64,000 nt of DNA from contig LN483071.1 in NCBI GenBank assembly GCA_900016675.1, forward strand, positions 62,001 through 126,000, read 5' to 3'. Positions 53,320 to 62,891 of the stretch are shown piece after piece. Source of the stretch: Arthrobacter saudimassiliensis. Lineage in GTDB: Bacteria; Actinomycetota; Actinomycetes; Actinomycetales; Micrococcaceae. Numbering within the stretch: the stretch's first letter is position 1; each line of letters starts with the position of its first letter. The notes below the pieces were generated by a model. That model ran no database searches and was not told the DNA's origin. It saw nothing but the letters and a program-made list of their open reading frames with translations. The translations under genes and the position numbers were made by a program.

Positions 53320-54197
53320 TGGACAGATTCCTCTTCCTGACCTTCGACGGGCTCGCCCGCGGAGCCGTCCTGGCCGCCTTCGCCCTCTCCCTGGTGCTCA
53401 TCTGGCGGGCCGCACGCATCGTCAACTTCGCGCAGGGCGCCATGGCCGTCTCGGCCACCTACGTCGCGTTCATGGTCACCGCGGCCACCGACAGCTACTG
53501 GGCCGGGCTCGCCGCCGCCCTCGCCGCCGGGTTCGTCATCGGCGCCACCGTCGAGCGCGGCGTTATGCGGCACGTCTCCGGCGCCTCCCCGCTGAACACG
53601 GTCATCGCCGGCCTGGGCGTGCTGATGGTCCTGCAGGCCGTCCTGGGAATGATCTTCGGCAACGGCTACCGCACCATGGACGCGCCGTTCAGCGGCGAGC
53701 CGGTGGAGATCCTCGGAGTCTCGGCGGTCTCCTCCTACGACCTCTTCGTCTTTGCCTGCATCTGCGCCGTCGTGCTGGCACTGATGCTGCTGTTCACCCG
53801 CACCCGGCTGGGGCTGCAGCTGCGGGCTGCGGCCTTCGCCCCGGAGCTGGCCCGGCTGCTCGGCGTCCGCTCCCGCCGGATGCTGACCCTGGGCTGGGCC
53901 CTGTCCTCCGCGCTGGGAGCACTCGCGGCGCTGCTGCTGATCCCCACGGAGTTCGGCCTTAACCCGCACGCCGCGGACACGGTCTTCGTCTATGCGTTCA
54001 CGGTCGCCGTCGTCGGCGGCCTGGACTCCCCCGGCGGCGCCGTCGTCGGCGGCCTCGCCGTAGGCGTGCTGCTCAGCTGGGTCAGCGGCTACCTGGGCGC
54101 CGTGCTGGCCCCGGTCGCCATCCTCCTCCTGCTGCTGGCAGTGCTGCTGCTGCGGCCCTCCGGACTGTTTTCCCTCGCCAAGGAGCGCGCAGCATGA
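53319..54197 (+). CDS. livH: Branched-chain-type ABC transporter permease LivH
   Basis: Permease of 292 residues with about eight helices. Conserved LivH features: FDGLARGAVLAAFALSLVLI, RIVNFAQGAMAVSATYVAFM, the GLGVLMVLQAVLGMIFG segment and GVRSRRMLTLGWALSSALGA cytoplasmic coupling loop. Starts with TAATG overlap to livF and ends in an ATGA overlap with livM. Five genes in a row therefore form one coupled operon. Confidence 0.93.
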   Translation: MDRFLFLTFDGLARGAVLAAFALSLVLIWRAARIVNFAQGAMAVSATYVAFMVTAATDSYWAGLAAALAAGFVIGATVERGVMRHVSGASPLNTVIAGLGVLMVLQAVLGMIFGNGYRTMDAPFSGEPVEILGVSAVSSYDLFVFACICAVVLALMLLFTRTRLGLQLRAAAFAPELARLLGVRSRRMLTLGWALSSALGALAALLLIPTEFGLNPHAADTVFVYAFTVAVVGGLDSPGGAVVGGLAVGVLLSWVSGYLGAVLAPVAILLLLLAVLLLRPSGLFSLAKERAA

Positions 54198-55300
54198 GAG
54201 CACGGACCCGGATCCTCGCCGCCGCCGGCATCACCGCCGGGCTGATCATGCTGACCTTCATCCTTCCGCCCTTCACCTCCTACCAGCTGGCGACGGTGTG
54301 CGCGTATGCCTGCGCCGTCGCCGGGCTGACCCTGCTCACCGGCGCGGGCGGACAGCTCTCGCTCGGCCAGGCGGCGATGATGGCCGCGGGGGCATACGGC
54401 TACGGCCTCAGCGCCAACGCCCTGGCCGAGGCCGGCGTGACGGGCGCCGCCCTGCTGCTGCTGCCCGGTGCGGCCGCCGTGGCCGGCGCCGCCCTGCTCG
54501 GACTGCTGGTCGGGCTGGCCGCGGCACGCCTGCACGGCCCGTACCTCGCCGGCGTCACCATGGCGCTGGTGGTCGCGCTGCCCGCAGCGGCCGGCACCTT
54601 CTCCGGGGTGCTCGGCGGCGAACAGGGGCTGTGGATCACGGTGGAGAAACGCCCGACGGCGCTGCGCGGCGCCGTCGGGACGGAACAGTGGCAGGCGTGG
54701 CTGGCCATTGCCGCGGCGGCCGTCGTCTTCGTGCTGCTGGCCAACCTGCTCGCCGGCCGGTTCGGGCGATCCCTGCGCGCGGTCCGCGACAACGAGGCCT
54801 CCGCCGCCCTGGCCGGCATCTCCCCCGCCCGGACCAAGGTCACGGCCTTCGTCGTCAGCTCCGCCGCAGCGGGCACCGGCGGCGGCCTGCTGGCCTACAT
54901 CACCCAGAGCGCCGGCCCGGGCGCGTACTCGCTGGTGTTCTCCCTGTTCCTGCTGATGGCCGCGGTCGTCGGCGGGCTGGGCTCGCTCAGCGGCGCGGCC
55001 TGGGGCGCCCTGGTGCTGGTGGCGCTGCCCCACCTGATCAGCACCGCCACCTCCGCCCTGTCGCTCTCCCCGGACCTGGCCCAGCGGCTGGACGGCAACC
55101 TTTCCGTGGCGGTGTTGGGCGCGGTGCTGATCGGCGTCATCATCCTGGCCCCCCGGGGCATCGCGGGCCTCACCCCCACGCTCCGCCGCCCCGTCCGCAG
55201 CCGGCGGCCGCCCGCCGCGCCGTCGCCTGCCCTCCCCGCTGCCTCCACTGCACCATCCGGTTCCCGGCACCTCCCCGTCCATCCGAAAGGCACGCCATGA
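54194..55300 (+). CDS. livM: Branched-chain-type ABC transporter permease LivM
   Basis: Permease of 368 residues. Motifs: LTLLTGAGGQLSLGQAAMMAAGAYGYG (LivM signature), GPYLAGVTMALVVALP, GRSLRAVRDNEASAALAGIS with the coupling-loop Glu-Ala, and ALVLVALPHLISTA. The C-terminal 40 residues are basic and disordered-looking (RRPVRSRRPPAAPSPALP). Overlaps both neighbours as ATGA. Confidence 0.93.
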   Translation: MRARTRILAAAGITAGLIMLTFILPPFTSYQLATVCAYACAVAGLTLLTGAGGQLSLGQAAMMAAGAYGYGLSANALAEAGVTGAALLLLPGAAAVAGAALLGLLVGLAAARLHGPYLAGVTMALVVALPAAAGTFSGVLGGEQGLWITVEKRPTALRGAVGTEQWQAWLAIAAAAVVFVLLANLLAGRFGRSLRAVRDNEASAALAGISPARTKVTAFVVSSAAAGTGGGLLAYITQSAGPGAYSLVFSLFLLMAAVVGGLGSLSGAAWGALVLVALPHLISTATSALSLSPDLAQRLDGNLSVAVLGAVLIGVIILAPRGIAGLTPTLRRPVRSRRPPAAPSPALPAASTAPSGSRHLPVHPKGTP

Positions 55301-56562
55301 CCAGGTATTCCTCCCTTTCCGCCGCATCCGCCGCAGCCGCGCTGGCGCTGACGTCCTGCTCCGCGTCCGGCGGCACCGCGGCCGCCGAGGCCGCTCCCGG
55401 CGTCACCGACACCACCGTCACGGTCGGCACGCATCAGCCGCTGACCGGGCCCGCCGCGGCCGGATACTCGACCATCTCGCCGGCCACCCGCGCGTACTTC
55501 GACTACGTCAACGCCAACGGCGGCATCAACGGCCGCACCATCGAATACCTGGTCAAGGACGACGGCTACAATCCGGCGAACACCCAATCCGCGGTCCGCG
55601 AACTCGTCCTCCAGGAGGAGGTCTTCGCGCTCGTCGGCGGGTTGGGCACCCCGCCGCACAGCGCGGTGCTGGACTTCCTCAACGACAACGAGGTGCCGGA
55701 TCTGTTCGTCGCCTCGGGCAGCCCCACCTGGGACCAGCCGGAGGACTACCCGTACACCTACGGCTTCATGGTGGACTACCCCACCGAGTCCCGTGTCCTG
55801 GCGACCTACGCGCAGGAGCAGTTCCCGGACGGCACGTACTGCTTCTTCGGCCAGGACGACGACTTCGGCGAGGAGTTCCAGGCCGGGCTTGAAGCCGTAC
55901 TGGGCGCCGACGGCCTGGCCGACATCCAGTCCTACTCCACCGCGAACACCGACATCGCCGCTCAGATCAGCTCGCTGAAGGAGTCCGGCTGCGACGTCGT
56001 GTTCATGGCCACCATCAACGGCTTCAGCGCCCAGGCGGTCGGCACGGCGGCGAAGCTGGGGTACTCGCCGCAGTGGCTCGCCTCCTCCGCCGGAGGCGAC
56101 TACTCGACGCTGGCCGCCTATCTCGGGGAGAACGCCGCACCGCTGCTGGAGGGCTTCCGGTCCGCCAACTACCTGCCCATCTACTCCGATGAGCAGAACG
56201 AGTGGACGGCGCAGTTCAAGCAGATCAACGAGGAGTACAACGGCGGCGCCCCGTTCGACGGCAACACCATCTTCGGGATGTCCATCGGGTACCTGTTCGT
56301 GGAGGCGCTGAAGCAGGCCGGGGAGAACCCCACCCGCGAGGCGCTGCTGGAAGCCCTGGAGTCCGGCGACGTGACCGGCAACGGACTGGTTCCCCTGGGC
56401 TTCAGCGGGGACAGCCACCGCGGATACACCGGGGCCATGATCACCACGGTGGAAGGCGGGGTGCAGTCCTACGTGGGGACGCCTTACGTGGTCTCCGGTG
56501 ACGAGGTCACCGGGTACGACGGGCAGGTCCCGGCGATGCCGTCCGGGGCGCTCCCCGAATAG
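55297..56562 (+). CDS. livK: Branched-chain-type ABC transporter substrate-binding lipoprotein LivK
   Basis: Peripla_BP_6-type binding lipoprotein of 421 residues. Signal peptide with lipobox LALTSC, lipid site Cys21; mature domain begins VTDTTVTVGTHQPLTGPAAAG, with YVNANGGINGRTIEYLVKDD, ALVGGLGTPPHSAVLDFLND and WLASSAGGDYSTLAAYL. Ligand is not fixed by motifs; hydrophobic amino acids, amides or other carboxylates are possible. Overlaps livM start/stop as ATGA; a strong hairpin follows. Confidence 0.92.
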   Translation: MTRYSSLSAASAAAALALTSCSASGGTAAAEAAPGVTDTTVTVGTHQPLTGPAAAGYSTISPATRAYFDYVNANGGINGRTIEYLVKDDGYNPANTQSAVRELVLQEEVFALVGGLGTPPHSAVLDFLNDNEVPDLFVASGSPTWDQPEDYPYTYGFMVDYPTESRVLATYAQEQFPDGTYCFFGQDDDFGEEFQAGLEAVLGADGLADIQSYSTANTDIAAQISSLKESGCDVVFMATINGFSAQAVGTAAKLGYSPQWLASSAGGDYSTLAAYLGENAAPLLEGFRSANYLPIYSDEQNEWTAQFKQINEEYNGGAPFDGNTIFGMSIGYLFVEALKQAGENPTREALLEALESGDVTGNGLVPLGFSGDSHRGYTGAMITTVEGGVQSYVGTPYVVSGDEVTGYDGQVPAMPSGALPE

Positions 56563-56573
56563 ACCGGCCCGGG

Positions 56574-56609
56574 CGGGTGTGCCGGCGCCCCGGGCCGCCG
56601 GCACACCCG
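56574..56609. terminator. Bidirectional terminator between livK and the DUF808 gene
   Basis: Perfect 14-base stem (56574-56587 with 56596-56609) with an 8-base loop, 12 bases after the livK stop and 9 before the end of the convergent gene. U-runs are weak on both sides. Confidence 0.6.
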
Positions 56610-56617
56610 TCGGCGCC

Positions 56618-57643
56618 TCAGTGGGCGGAGTCCGCGCCGTCCTTCTTCGGCCGGTATCCGGCCGCTGCCGCCCGAAGCTCGCCCCCGCTGTGCCCGTCCT
56701 CCGGCTTCCGGCCGAACGGCAGCACCTTCAGCAGCGGGTGCAGGACGGCCATGACGGCCAGGCCCCAGATCAGGCCGAGGACGGCCGAGCACAGGGTGTT
56801 CACCAGCCAGGCCAGGAAGCCGCCGGCCACCGGGACGCCGGCTGCGGGCTCTTCGAGGACATGGACCAGGTCGTAGGGCAGGTGCCAGCCGAGGTCGTAC
56901 ACGCCCTGCAGCATGATGTGTCCGCCCACCCAGAGCATGGCAATCGTGCCCACCAGGGTAATGGCGGCCAGCACGGCGGGCATTCCCCGCACCAGCAGCG
57001 CGCCGACGCGCTTGGATCCCGCGGAGTCCCGGCCGGCCAGGTGGAGGCCGATGTCGTCCATCTTGACGATGAGTCCGACGGCGCCGTAGACGAGGACGGT
57101 GATGGCCAGCGCCACCACGACCAGGATGACCGCCCGGACCCACAGGGACTGCTCGGCCACCTCGTTCATGGCGATGACCATGATTTCGCAGGACAGGATG
57201 AAGTCGGTGGTGATGGCGCCCTTGACCACCTTGGCCTCCGCGTCGGGGCCCCGGTTCACCGCCGGCGATTCCCCGGCCTCGTGGTGCCCGCGGATCTTGT
57301 GCCAGACCTTCTCGGCGCCCTCGTAGCAGAGGTAGGTGCCGCCGAGCATCAGGATGAACGGAATGATCCACGGGATGAAGGCGCTGACCAGCAGCAGCGC
57401 CGGCAGGATGATCAGCAGCTTGTTGCGCAGCGAGCCCCAGAAGATCCGCTTGATCATCGGCAGCTCGCGGGACGGGTCGGCACCGGATACGTACTGCGGG
57501 GTGACCGCGGCATCGTCAATGACGACGCCGGCCGCTTTGGCTCCCGCCTTGGCGGCTCCGGCGGCGATGTCGTCGACCGAGGCGGCCGCGATGCGGGCCA
57601 GGGCCGCAACGTCGTCCAGCAGGGCAACCAGCCCGCCGCTCAC
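56618..57643 (-). CDS. DUF808 family membrane protein (YedI-like)
   Basis: 341 residues, function unknown. N-terminal SGGLVALLDDVAALARIAAA and AGVVIDDAAVTPQYVSG are typical of DUF808; five or so membrane segments follow (LLIILPALLLVSAFIPWIIP, VILVVVALAITVLVYGAVG, and others). An acidic/basic loop HHEAGESPAVNRGPDAEAKV lies between. GTG start with GGAG eight bases upstream. Divergent from the WYL regulator gene and convergent with livK. Confidence 0.85.
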   Translation of the reverse strand: MSGGLVALLDDVAALARIAAASVDDIAAGAAKAGAKAAGVVIDDAAVTPQYVSGADPSRELPMIKRIFWGSLRNKLLIILPALLLVSAFIPWIIPFILMLGGTYLCYEGAEKVWHKIRGHHEAGESPAVNRGPDAEAKVVKGAITTDFILSCEIMVIAMNEVAEQSLWVRAVILVVVALAITVLVYGAVGLIVKMDDIGLHLAGRDSAGSKRVGALLVRGMPAVLAAITLVGTIAMLWVGGHIMLQGVYDLGWHLPYDLVHVLEEPAAGVPVAGGFLAWLVNTLCSAVLGLIWGLAVMAVLHPLLKVLPFGRKPEDGHSGGELRAAAAGYRPKKDGADSAH

Positions 57644-57810
57644 CGGCCCGCTCCGTTTCGGACGGGGGCGGATCGCTGGGCGTGGGCGTCTCGGTCGACT
57701 CGTATGAACGGCATCTTCGGATTATAGGGCCGGCAGCCGCCCGGCGGTCCCGTCCCCCGGAGCCGCAGTGACCGGGAAGACACCGGCGGCGGGCACGTTT
57801 TTTTGCGTTG

Positions 57811-57827
57811 CGGACAGCTGTTGTCCG
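57811..57827 (+). promoter_or_regulatory. Inverted repeat in the WYL gene promoter
   Basis: CGGACA and TGTCCG separated by five bases; arms extend by one base on each side (GCGGACA/TGTCCGC). It sits about 10 bases upstream of the TAGCCT -10 box and is a candidate operator for autoregulation. Confidence 0.45.
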
Positions 57828-57837
57828 CGATCGGACG

Positions 57838-57843
57838 TAGCCT
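57838..57843 (+). promoter_or_regulatory. -10 box of leaderless WYL-regulator promoter
   Basis: TAGCCT, six bases (GCTTCC), then the ATG of the regulator gene. Confidence 0.6.
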
Positions 57844-57849
57844 GCTTCC

Positions 57850-58881
57850 ATGCTCGAAACCTCAGCCCGGCTGCTGCATCTGCTCTCGCTGCTGCAGATG
57901 CGCAGGGAGTGGACGGGCGCGGCGCTGGCCGAACGCATGGCGGTCACCGAACGCACGGTGCGGCGGGACATCGGAAAGCTGCGCACGCTCGGCTATCCGA
58001 TCTCCGCCTCCCCCGGCATAGCCGGCGGCTACCAGCTGGGCGCCGGCGCCCAGCTGCCTCCCCTGCTGCTGGATGATGAGGAGGCCCTCGCCGTCGCCCT
58101 GGGCCTGACCGCCGTCGCCACCGGACCGGTCTCCGGCACCGGGGAGGCCAGCGTGCGGGCACTGGCGAAACTGGAGCAGGTGCTGCCGGCCCGGCTGCGG
58201 CCCAAGTTCTCCGCCCTGCGGAACGCGGTGAGCGTGCTGGCCGGACCGGCGGCCACCGTGAATCCGGAAATGCTGACCACGCTGTCGTCGGCGATCTCGG
58301 AACGCCGCACCGTGGCCTTCCGCTATACCGGCGCCGAGGGTGCCTCCGCCAGGCGGACGGTCGAGCCCTACAAGCTCGTCAGCACCGGGCGCCGCTGGTA
58401 CCTGGTGGCCTTCTGCCTGGAGCGGGCGGACTGGCGGACCTTCCGGGTGGACCGGCTCCAGAGCATTCCCTCGCCCCGCGCCCGGTTCGCGCCGCGCCCC
58501 CTCCCGGCGCCGGACCTGGTGGACTACGTGCGGGAATCGATCACCCGCTTCCCCTACCGGTACGACGTCGTGGTGCGGCTGGCCGCCCCGCCCGCGGTCC
58601 TCGCGGACCGGTTCCCCGCCGACACCGCGGTGCTGGAACCGGACGGCCCCGGGCACACCGTCCTGCGCGGCGGCTGGGACTCCCTGGACCTGCCGCTGAT
58701 CCAGCTGGCCACCCTGGGCGTCGAGTTCGAGGTGCTGGAACCGGTCCAGCTGCGCAACCGGGCCCGCGACGCCGCGGCCCTGCTGCTGCGCGCGGCCGCG
58801 GCGTCACCGGACGGCCCGGGCGCTCCGCCGGCGGCGAAAGAGGGGGCGGCCGCCCCGGGGAGCGCGAACCGGGACGGCTAG
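57850..58881 (+). CDS. WYL-domain transcriptional regulator (YafY/DeoR-type HTH)
   Basis: 343 residues. N-terminal winged HTH of the HTH_11 type (SARLLHLLSLLQMRREWTGA, MAVTERTVRRDIGKLRTLGY), a middle segment with GAGAQLPPLLLDDEEALAVA, then the WYL domain (RRTVAFRYTGAEG, VEPYKLVSTGRRWYLVAFCL with the RWYL core) and a C-terminal WCX region. WYL proteins sense nucleic-acid or nucleotide ligands in several systems. Start supported by a leaderless -10. The 3' end is four bases before the next possible start, so it could be co-transcribed with hrpA, although that gene has its own -10. Confidence 0.9.
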   Translation: MLETSARLLHLLSLLQMRREWTGAALAERMAVTERTVRRDIGKLRTLGYPISASPGIAGGYQLGAGAQLPPLLLDDEEALAVALGLTAVATGPVSGTGEASVRALAKLEQVLPARLRPKFSALRNAVSVLAGPAATVNPEMLTTLSSAISERRTVAFRYTGAEGASARRTVEPYKLVSTGRRWYLVAFCLERADWRTFRVDRLQSIPSPRARFAPRPLPAPDLVDYVRESITRFPYRYDVVVRLAAPPAVLADRFPADTAVLEPDGPGHTVLRGGWDSLDLPLIQLATLGVEFEVLEPVQLRNRARDAAALLLRAAAASPDGPGAPPAAKEGAAAPGSANRDG

Positions 58882-58884
58882 ACT
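58879..58884 (+). promoter_or_regulatory. -10 box before hrpA
   Basis: TAGACT overlaps the stop codon of the WYL gene (the first three bases are TAG) and lies ten bases before the hrpA ATG at 58895, giving a leader of only a few bases. Confidence 0.45.
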
Positions 58885-58894
58885 GGTGCCAATC

Positions 58895-61800
58895 ATGGCA
58901 CTGACTATTTCCTATCCTCCCCAGCTGCCCGTTTCCGAGCGCCGCGGAGACATCATGGCCGCCGTTGCGGCGAACCAGGTGACCATCGTTGCCGGCGAAA
59001 CCGGCTCCGGAAAGACCACCCAGATCCCCAAGATGTGCCTTGAGCTGGGCCTGGCGGAGAAGGGCCTGATCGGCCACACGCAGCCGAGGCGGCTGGCCGC
59101 GCGCACCGTCGCGGAGCGCGTCGCGGAGGAGCTCGGCGTCGACATCGGCGCCGAGGTGGGCTACCAGGTCCGCTTCACCGGGGAGGTCAGCCGTGACACC
59201 CGGGTCAAGCTGATGACCGACGGCATCCTGCTGGCGGAGATCCAGCATGACCGGTTGCTGAAGAAGTACAGCACGATCATCATCGACGAGGCGCACGAGC
59301 GCAGCCTGAACATCGACTTCATCCTCGGCTACCTCAAGCGGCTGCTGCCCGAACGGCCGGACCTGAAGGTCATCATCACCTCCGCGACGATCGATCCGGA
59401 GCGTTTCGCCGAGCACTTCGCCGCCCCGGACGGCACTCCGGCGCCGATCATCGAGGTCTCCGGACGCACCTACCCGGTGGAGATCCGCTACCGGCCGCTG
59501 AACCAGCCCGCCGACGGCCGCGACGAGGACGCCGACGACGACGAACTCGAGGAGGACCGCGACCCGGTCGACGCCGTGTGCGACGCCGTGGAGGAGCTCT
59601 CCCGCGAGGCACCGGGCGACATCCTGGTGTTCTTCCCCGGCGAGCGCGAGATCCGCGACGCCGCCGAGGCCCTGCGCGGAACGGTGCAGCGGGTGCCGCG
59701 GCTGGCCGGCACCGAGATCCTGCCGCTCTACGCGCGGCTGTCCATGGCCGAGCAGCACCGGGTGTTCTCCCCCGGCAGGGCCCGGCGGATCGTGCTCGCG
59801 ACGAACGTTGCCGAAACCTCGCTGACCGTGCCGGGCATCAAATACGTCATCGACACCGGCACCGCGCGCATCTCCCGCTACTCGCACCGCACCAAGGTCC
59901 AGCGGCTGCCGATCGAGCGGATCTCGCAGGCCTCCGCCAACCAGCGCTCGGGCCGCTGCGGACGCGTCTCCGACGGCATCGCCATCCGGCTGTACTCCGA
60001 GGAGGACTTCGAGGCCCGCCCGGAGTTCACCGACCCGGAGATCCTGCGCACCAACCTGGCCGCCGTCATCCTCCAGATGGCCGCCATGGGCGTGGCCCGC
60101 GCCCCGAAGGACGTCGTCGACTTTCCCTTCGTCCAGGCCCCGGACGCCAAGGCCGTCAACGACGGCGCCGCACTGCTCAAGGAGCTGGGCGCGCTGCACC
60201 CCAAGGGCGGGCTGACCGGCGTCGGGCGCAAGCTCGCGCAGCTTCCGGTGGATCCCCGGCTGGGCCGGATGATCGTCGAGGCCGGAGGGCGCGGCGCCGC
60301 CAAGGAGGTCATGGTGCTGACCGCGGCCCTGACCATCCAGGATCCGCGCGAACGCCCGTCCAAGGACGATCCGGCCCGTGCCCAGAAGGCTGCGGAGCTG
60401 CACAAGCGGTTCATCGACGAGAACTCCGACTTCACCGGCTACCTGAACCTGTGGCGGTACGTGCAGGAAAAGCAGAAGGAACTCTCCTCCTCGGCGTTCC
60501 GCCGCCTGTGCAGGAACGAGTTCCTGAACTTCCTGCGCATCCGCGAATGGCAGGACCTGTTCGCGCAGCTGCGCCAGCTGGCCAAGCCGCTGGGCATCAC
60601 CCTCTCCCCCGGCCCGGTGGACCCGGTGGGCCGGGACAAGGACGTGCATATCAGCCTGCTCTCGGGGCTGCTCAGCCACATCGGCCTCTATGACCAGCGC
60701 AAACGCGAGTACGCCGGGGCCCGCGGCACCCGGTTCGCCGTGTTCCCCGGTTCGGCCCTGTTCAAGAAGTCCCCGGACTGGGTCATGGCCGCCGAACTGG
60801 TGGAGACCTCCCGGCTGTGGGCCCGGACGGCGGCGAAGTTCGACCCGCTGTGGGTCGAGGAGGTCGCCCCGCACCTGGTCAAGCGCACCTACAGCGAACC
60901 GCACTGGTCCAAGCGCAACGGCTCGGTCATGGCCTACGAGAAGGTCACCCTCTACGGCGTGCCCGTCATCGCCCAGCGCAGCATCAACTACGGCCGGATC
61001 GATCCGGAACTGGCCCGCGAGATGTTCATCCGCCATGCCCTGGTGGAAGGCGACTGGCGCACCCACCACAGGTTCTTCGCCCGCAACCGCGCGCTGCTGG
61101 AAGAGGTCGAGGAGCTGGAGAACCGCACCCGCCGGCGCGGCCTGCGGGTGGACGACGAAACCCTCTTCGAGTTCTACGACGCCCGGGTGGGCCGGGAGGT
61201 CGTCTCCGAGCGGCACTTCGACAAGTGGTGGAAGCACGCGCGGCATGAGGATCCGAAGCTGCTGGACTTCGATCCCGAGGCCCTGCTCACCGAGCAGGCC
61301 GCCGACCTGGACGAGTCCGCCTACCCGAAGACCTTCCGCTACGGCAGCTTCGAGCTGCCGCTGCAGTACGAGTTCACTCCGGGCGATGCCTCGGCCGACG
61401 GCGTCACCGCCGAAGTGCCGGTCCTGTTCCTGAACCAGCTGGCGCCCGAGCCGTTCCGCTGGCTGATCCCGGGCATGCGGGCCGAGCTGATCACCGCCCT
61501 GATCAAGTCCCTGCCCAAGGCGGTGCGGAAGAACTTCATCCCGGCCCCCGACGTCGCCCGTGCCGCCGCGGCGGCCCTCGCGGAGGACTTCGATCCGGCC
61601 CGGGACGAGCTGGAGCCCTCGCTGGAACTGGTGCTGCGCCGGCTCAAGGGCTCGATCGTGCCGCCCGGATCCTGGAACTGGGACGCCGTACCGGAGCATC
61701 TGCGGATGAACTTCACGGTCCTCGACGCCGGCGGGCGGGTCCTCGGTGAGGGCCGGGACCTGGCCGGGCTGCAGGAGAAGCTGGCCCCGGCCACCCGCCG

Positions 61801-62848
61801 TGCCATTGCCGAATCCCTCGGCGCCGCTCCGGCAGGCGGAGGAGCCGCCTCCGCCGGCAAACCCGGGGGTGGCCGGGGCGCGGCGGCCGGCGGGAACGGC
61901 CGAGGGAACGGACGTCCGAACAAGCCGGCCGACGGTGCCGCTTCCGGCAGCCGCGGAGGCACCGACACCGGATCGGTGCAGGAGCGTTCCGGCCTGACCG
62001 AGTGGAGCGTCGGGACGGTCGAAAGGCAGGTCCGGCGGATGGTCGCCGGGCATACGGTCACCGGCTACCCGGCGCTGGTCGACGAAGGCACCACCGCCGG
62101 GCTGCGGGTGTTCTCTGACCCGGCGGAGCAGGCGGCGGCCATGCGCTCGGGAGTCATCCGGCTGCTGGCCCTCCGCGTGCCCGACCCGTCCCGGTACGTG
62201 CTGGAGCACCTGAACAACCGGGAGAAGCTGTCCTTCAGCCAGAACCCGCACGGCTCGGCGGCGGCCCTGATGGCCGACTGCTCGCTGGCGGCGATCGACA
62301 AGCTGGTGCCCGAGGCGCTGCCGTGGAACCGGCAGGACTTCGACGCCCTGTATGAGCGGGTCCGGGCGGACCTGATCGACACCGTGTTCACGGTGACCGC
62401 GATCGTGGAGAAGGTGCTGTCCGCTGCCCGCCGGATCACCGTGCAGGTCAAGGCCACCGGCTCCCCCGCCCTGATCGGTGCGCTGCAGGACATCCGCGCC
62501 CAGCTGGATTCCCTGGTCTACCCCGGGTTCGTCGCCCGCACCGGCTACGCACAGCTGGCCCACCTGCCCCGCTACCTGGCCGGCATCGAACGCCGGCTGG
62601 AGAAGCTGCCGACCAACGTGGCCCGCGACGCTGCGCAGATGGCCGTCGTGCAGGCCCTCGAGGACGACTACGACGACGCGGTGGCGGCCCTTCCCCCGGG
62701 CGCCGCCGTGTCCCCGGCGCTGCGGGAGGTCCGCTGGATGCTGGAGGAACTGCGCATCAGCTTCTTCGCCCAGGAACTGGGAACGGCCCGGTCCGTCTCG
62801 GAGAAACGGATCCGGACCGCCCTGAACAAGGCGCTCGCCCCTGCCTGA
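58895..62848 (+). CDS. hrpA: ATP-dependent RNA helicase HrpA
   Basis: DEAH-box helicase of about 1317 residues, the usual HrpA length. Walker A in VAGETGSGKTTQIPKMCLEL, DEAH in IIIDEAHERSLNIDFILGYL, motif III SATIDPERFAEHF, motif V LATNVAETSLTVPGIKYVID and motif VI QRSGRCGRVSDG; HA2/OB and DUF3418 domains follow. A Gly/Ala-rich linker (about residues 985-1025) splits the C-terminal part. The ATG at 58895 is preferred; a GTG three codons upstream overlaps the promoter. Role: RNA remodelling, in E. coli rescue of stalled or collided ribosomes. A perfect hairpin follows. Confidence 0.95.
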   Translation: MALTISYPPQLPVSERRGDIMAAVAANQVTIVAGETGSGKTTQIPKMCLELGLAEKGLIGHTQPRRLAARTVAERVAEELGVDIGAEVGYQVRFTGEVSRDTRVKLMTDGILLAEIQHDRLLKKYSTIIIDEAHERSLNIDFILGYLKRLLPERPDLKVIITSATIDPERFAEHFAAPDGTPAPIIEVSGRTYPVEIRYRPLNQPADGRDEDADDDELEEDRDPVDAVCDAVEELSREAPGDILVFFPGEREIRDAAEALRGTVQRVPRLAGTEILPLYARLSMAEQHRVFSPGRARRIVLATNVAETSLTVPGIKYVIDTGTARISRYSHRTKVQRLPIERISQASANQRSGRCGRVSDGIAIRLYSEEDFEARPEFTDPEILRTNLAAVILQMAAMGVARAPKDVVDFPFVQAPDAKAVNDGAALLKELGALHPKGGLTGVGRKLAQLPVDPRLGRMIVEAGGRGAAKEVMVLTAALTIQDPRERPSKDDPARAQKAAELHKRFIDENSDFTGYLNLWRYVQEKQKELSSSAFRRLCRNEFLNFLRIREWQDLFAQLRQLAKPLGITLSPGPVDPVGRDKDVHISLLSGLLSHIGLYDQRKREYAGARGTRFAVFPGSALFKKSPDWVMAAELVETSRLWARTAAKFDPLWVEEVAPHLVKRTYSEPHWSKRNGSVMAYEKVTLYGVPVIAQRSINYGRIDPELAREMFIRHALVEGDWRTHHRFFARNRALLEEVEELENRTRRRGLRVDDETLFEFYDARVGREVVSERHFDKWWKHARHEDPKLLDFDPEALLTEQAADLDESAYPKTFRYGSFELPLQYEFTPGDASADGVTAEVPVLFLNQLAPEPFRWLIPGMRAELITALIKSLPKAVRKNFIPAPDVARAAAAALAEDFDPARDELEPSLELVLRRLKGSIVPPGSWNWDAVPEHLRMNFTVLDAGGRVLGEGRDLAGLQEKLAPATRRAIAESLGAAPAGGGAASAGKPGGGRGAAAGGNGRGNGRPNKPADGAASGSRGGTDTGSVQERSGLTEWSVGTVERQVRRMVAGHTVTGYPALVDEGTTAGLRVFSDPAEQAAAMRSGVIRLLALRVPDPSRYVLEHLNNREKLSFSQNPHGSAAALMADCSLAAIDKLVPEALPWNRQDFDALYERVRADLIDTVFTVTAIVEKVLSAARRITVQVKATGSPALIGALQDIRAQLDSLVYPGFVARTGYAQLAHLPRYLAGIERRLEKLPTNVARDAAQMAVVQALEDDYDDAVAALPPGAAVSPALREVRWMLEELRISFFAQELGTARSVSEKRIRTALNKALAPA

Positions 62849-62853
62849 GGTCG

Positions 62854-62891
62854 GCAGTAGCCGGCCGGCTGAGACGCCGGCCGGCTACTGC
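62854..62891. terminator. Bidirectional terminator between hrpA and the HIT gene
   Basis: Perfect 16-base stem with a 6-base loop (62854-62869 with 62876-62891). It includes the stop codon of the HIT gene on the minus strand and lies six bases after the hrpA stop. Confidence 0.7.

Noticed and set aside
58541-62563. A 1340-codon open frame antisense to hrpA
   Set aside because: It is the GC-driven mirror of the hrpA frame; composition is Arg/Gly/Gln/His-rich without any domain, while the plus-strand frame has all helicase motifs.
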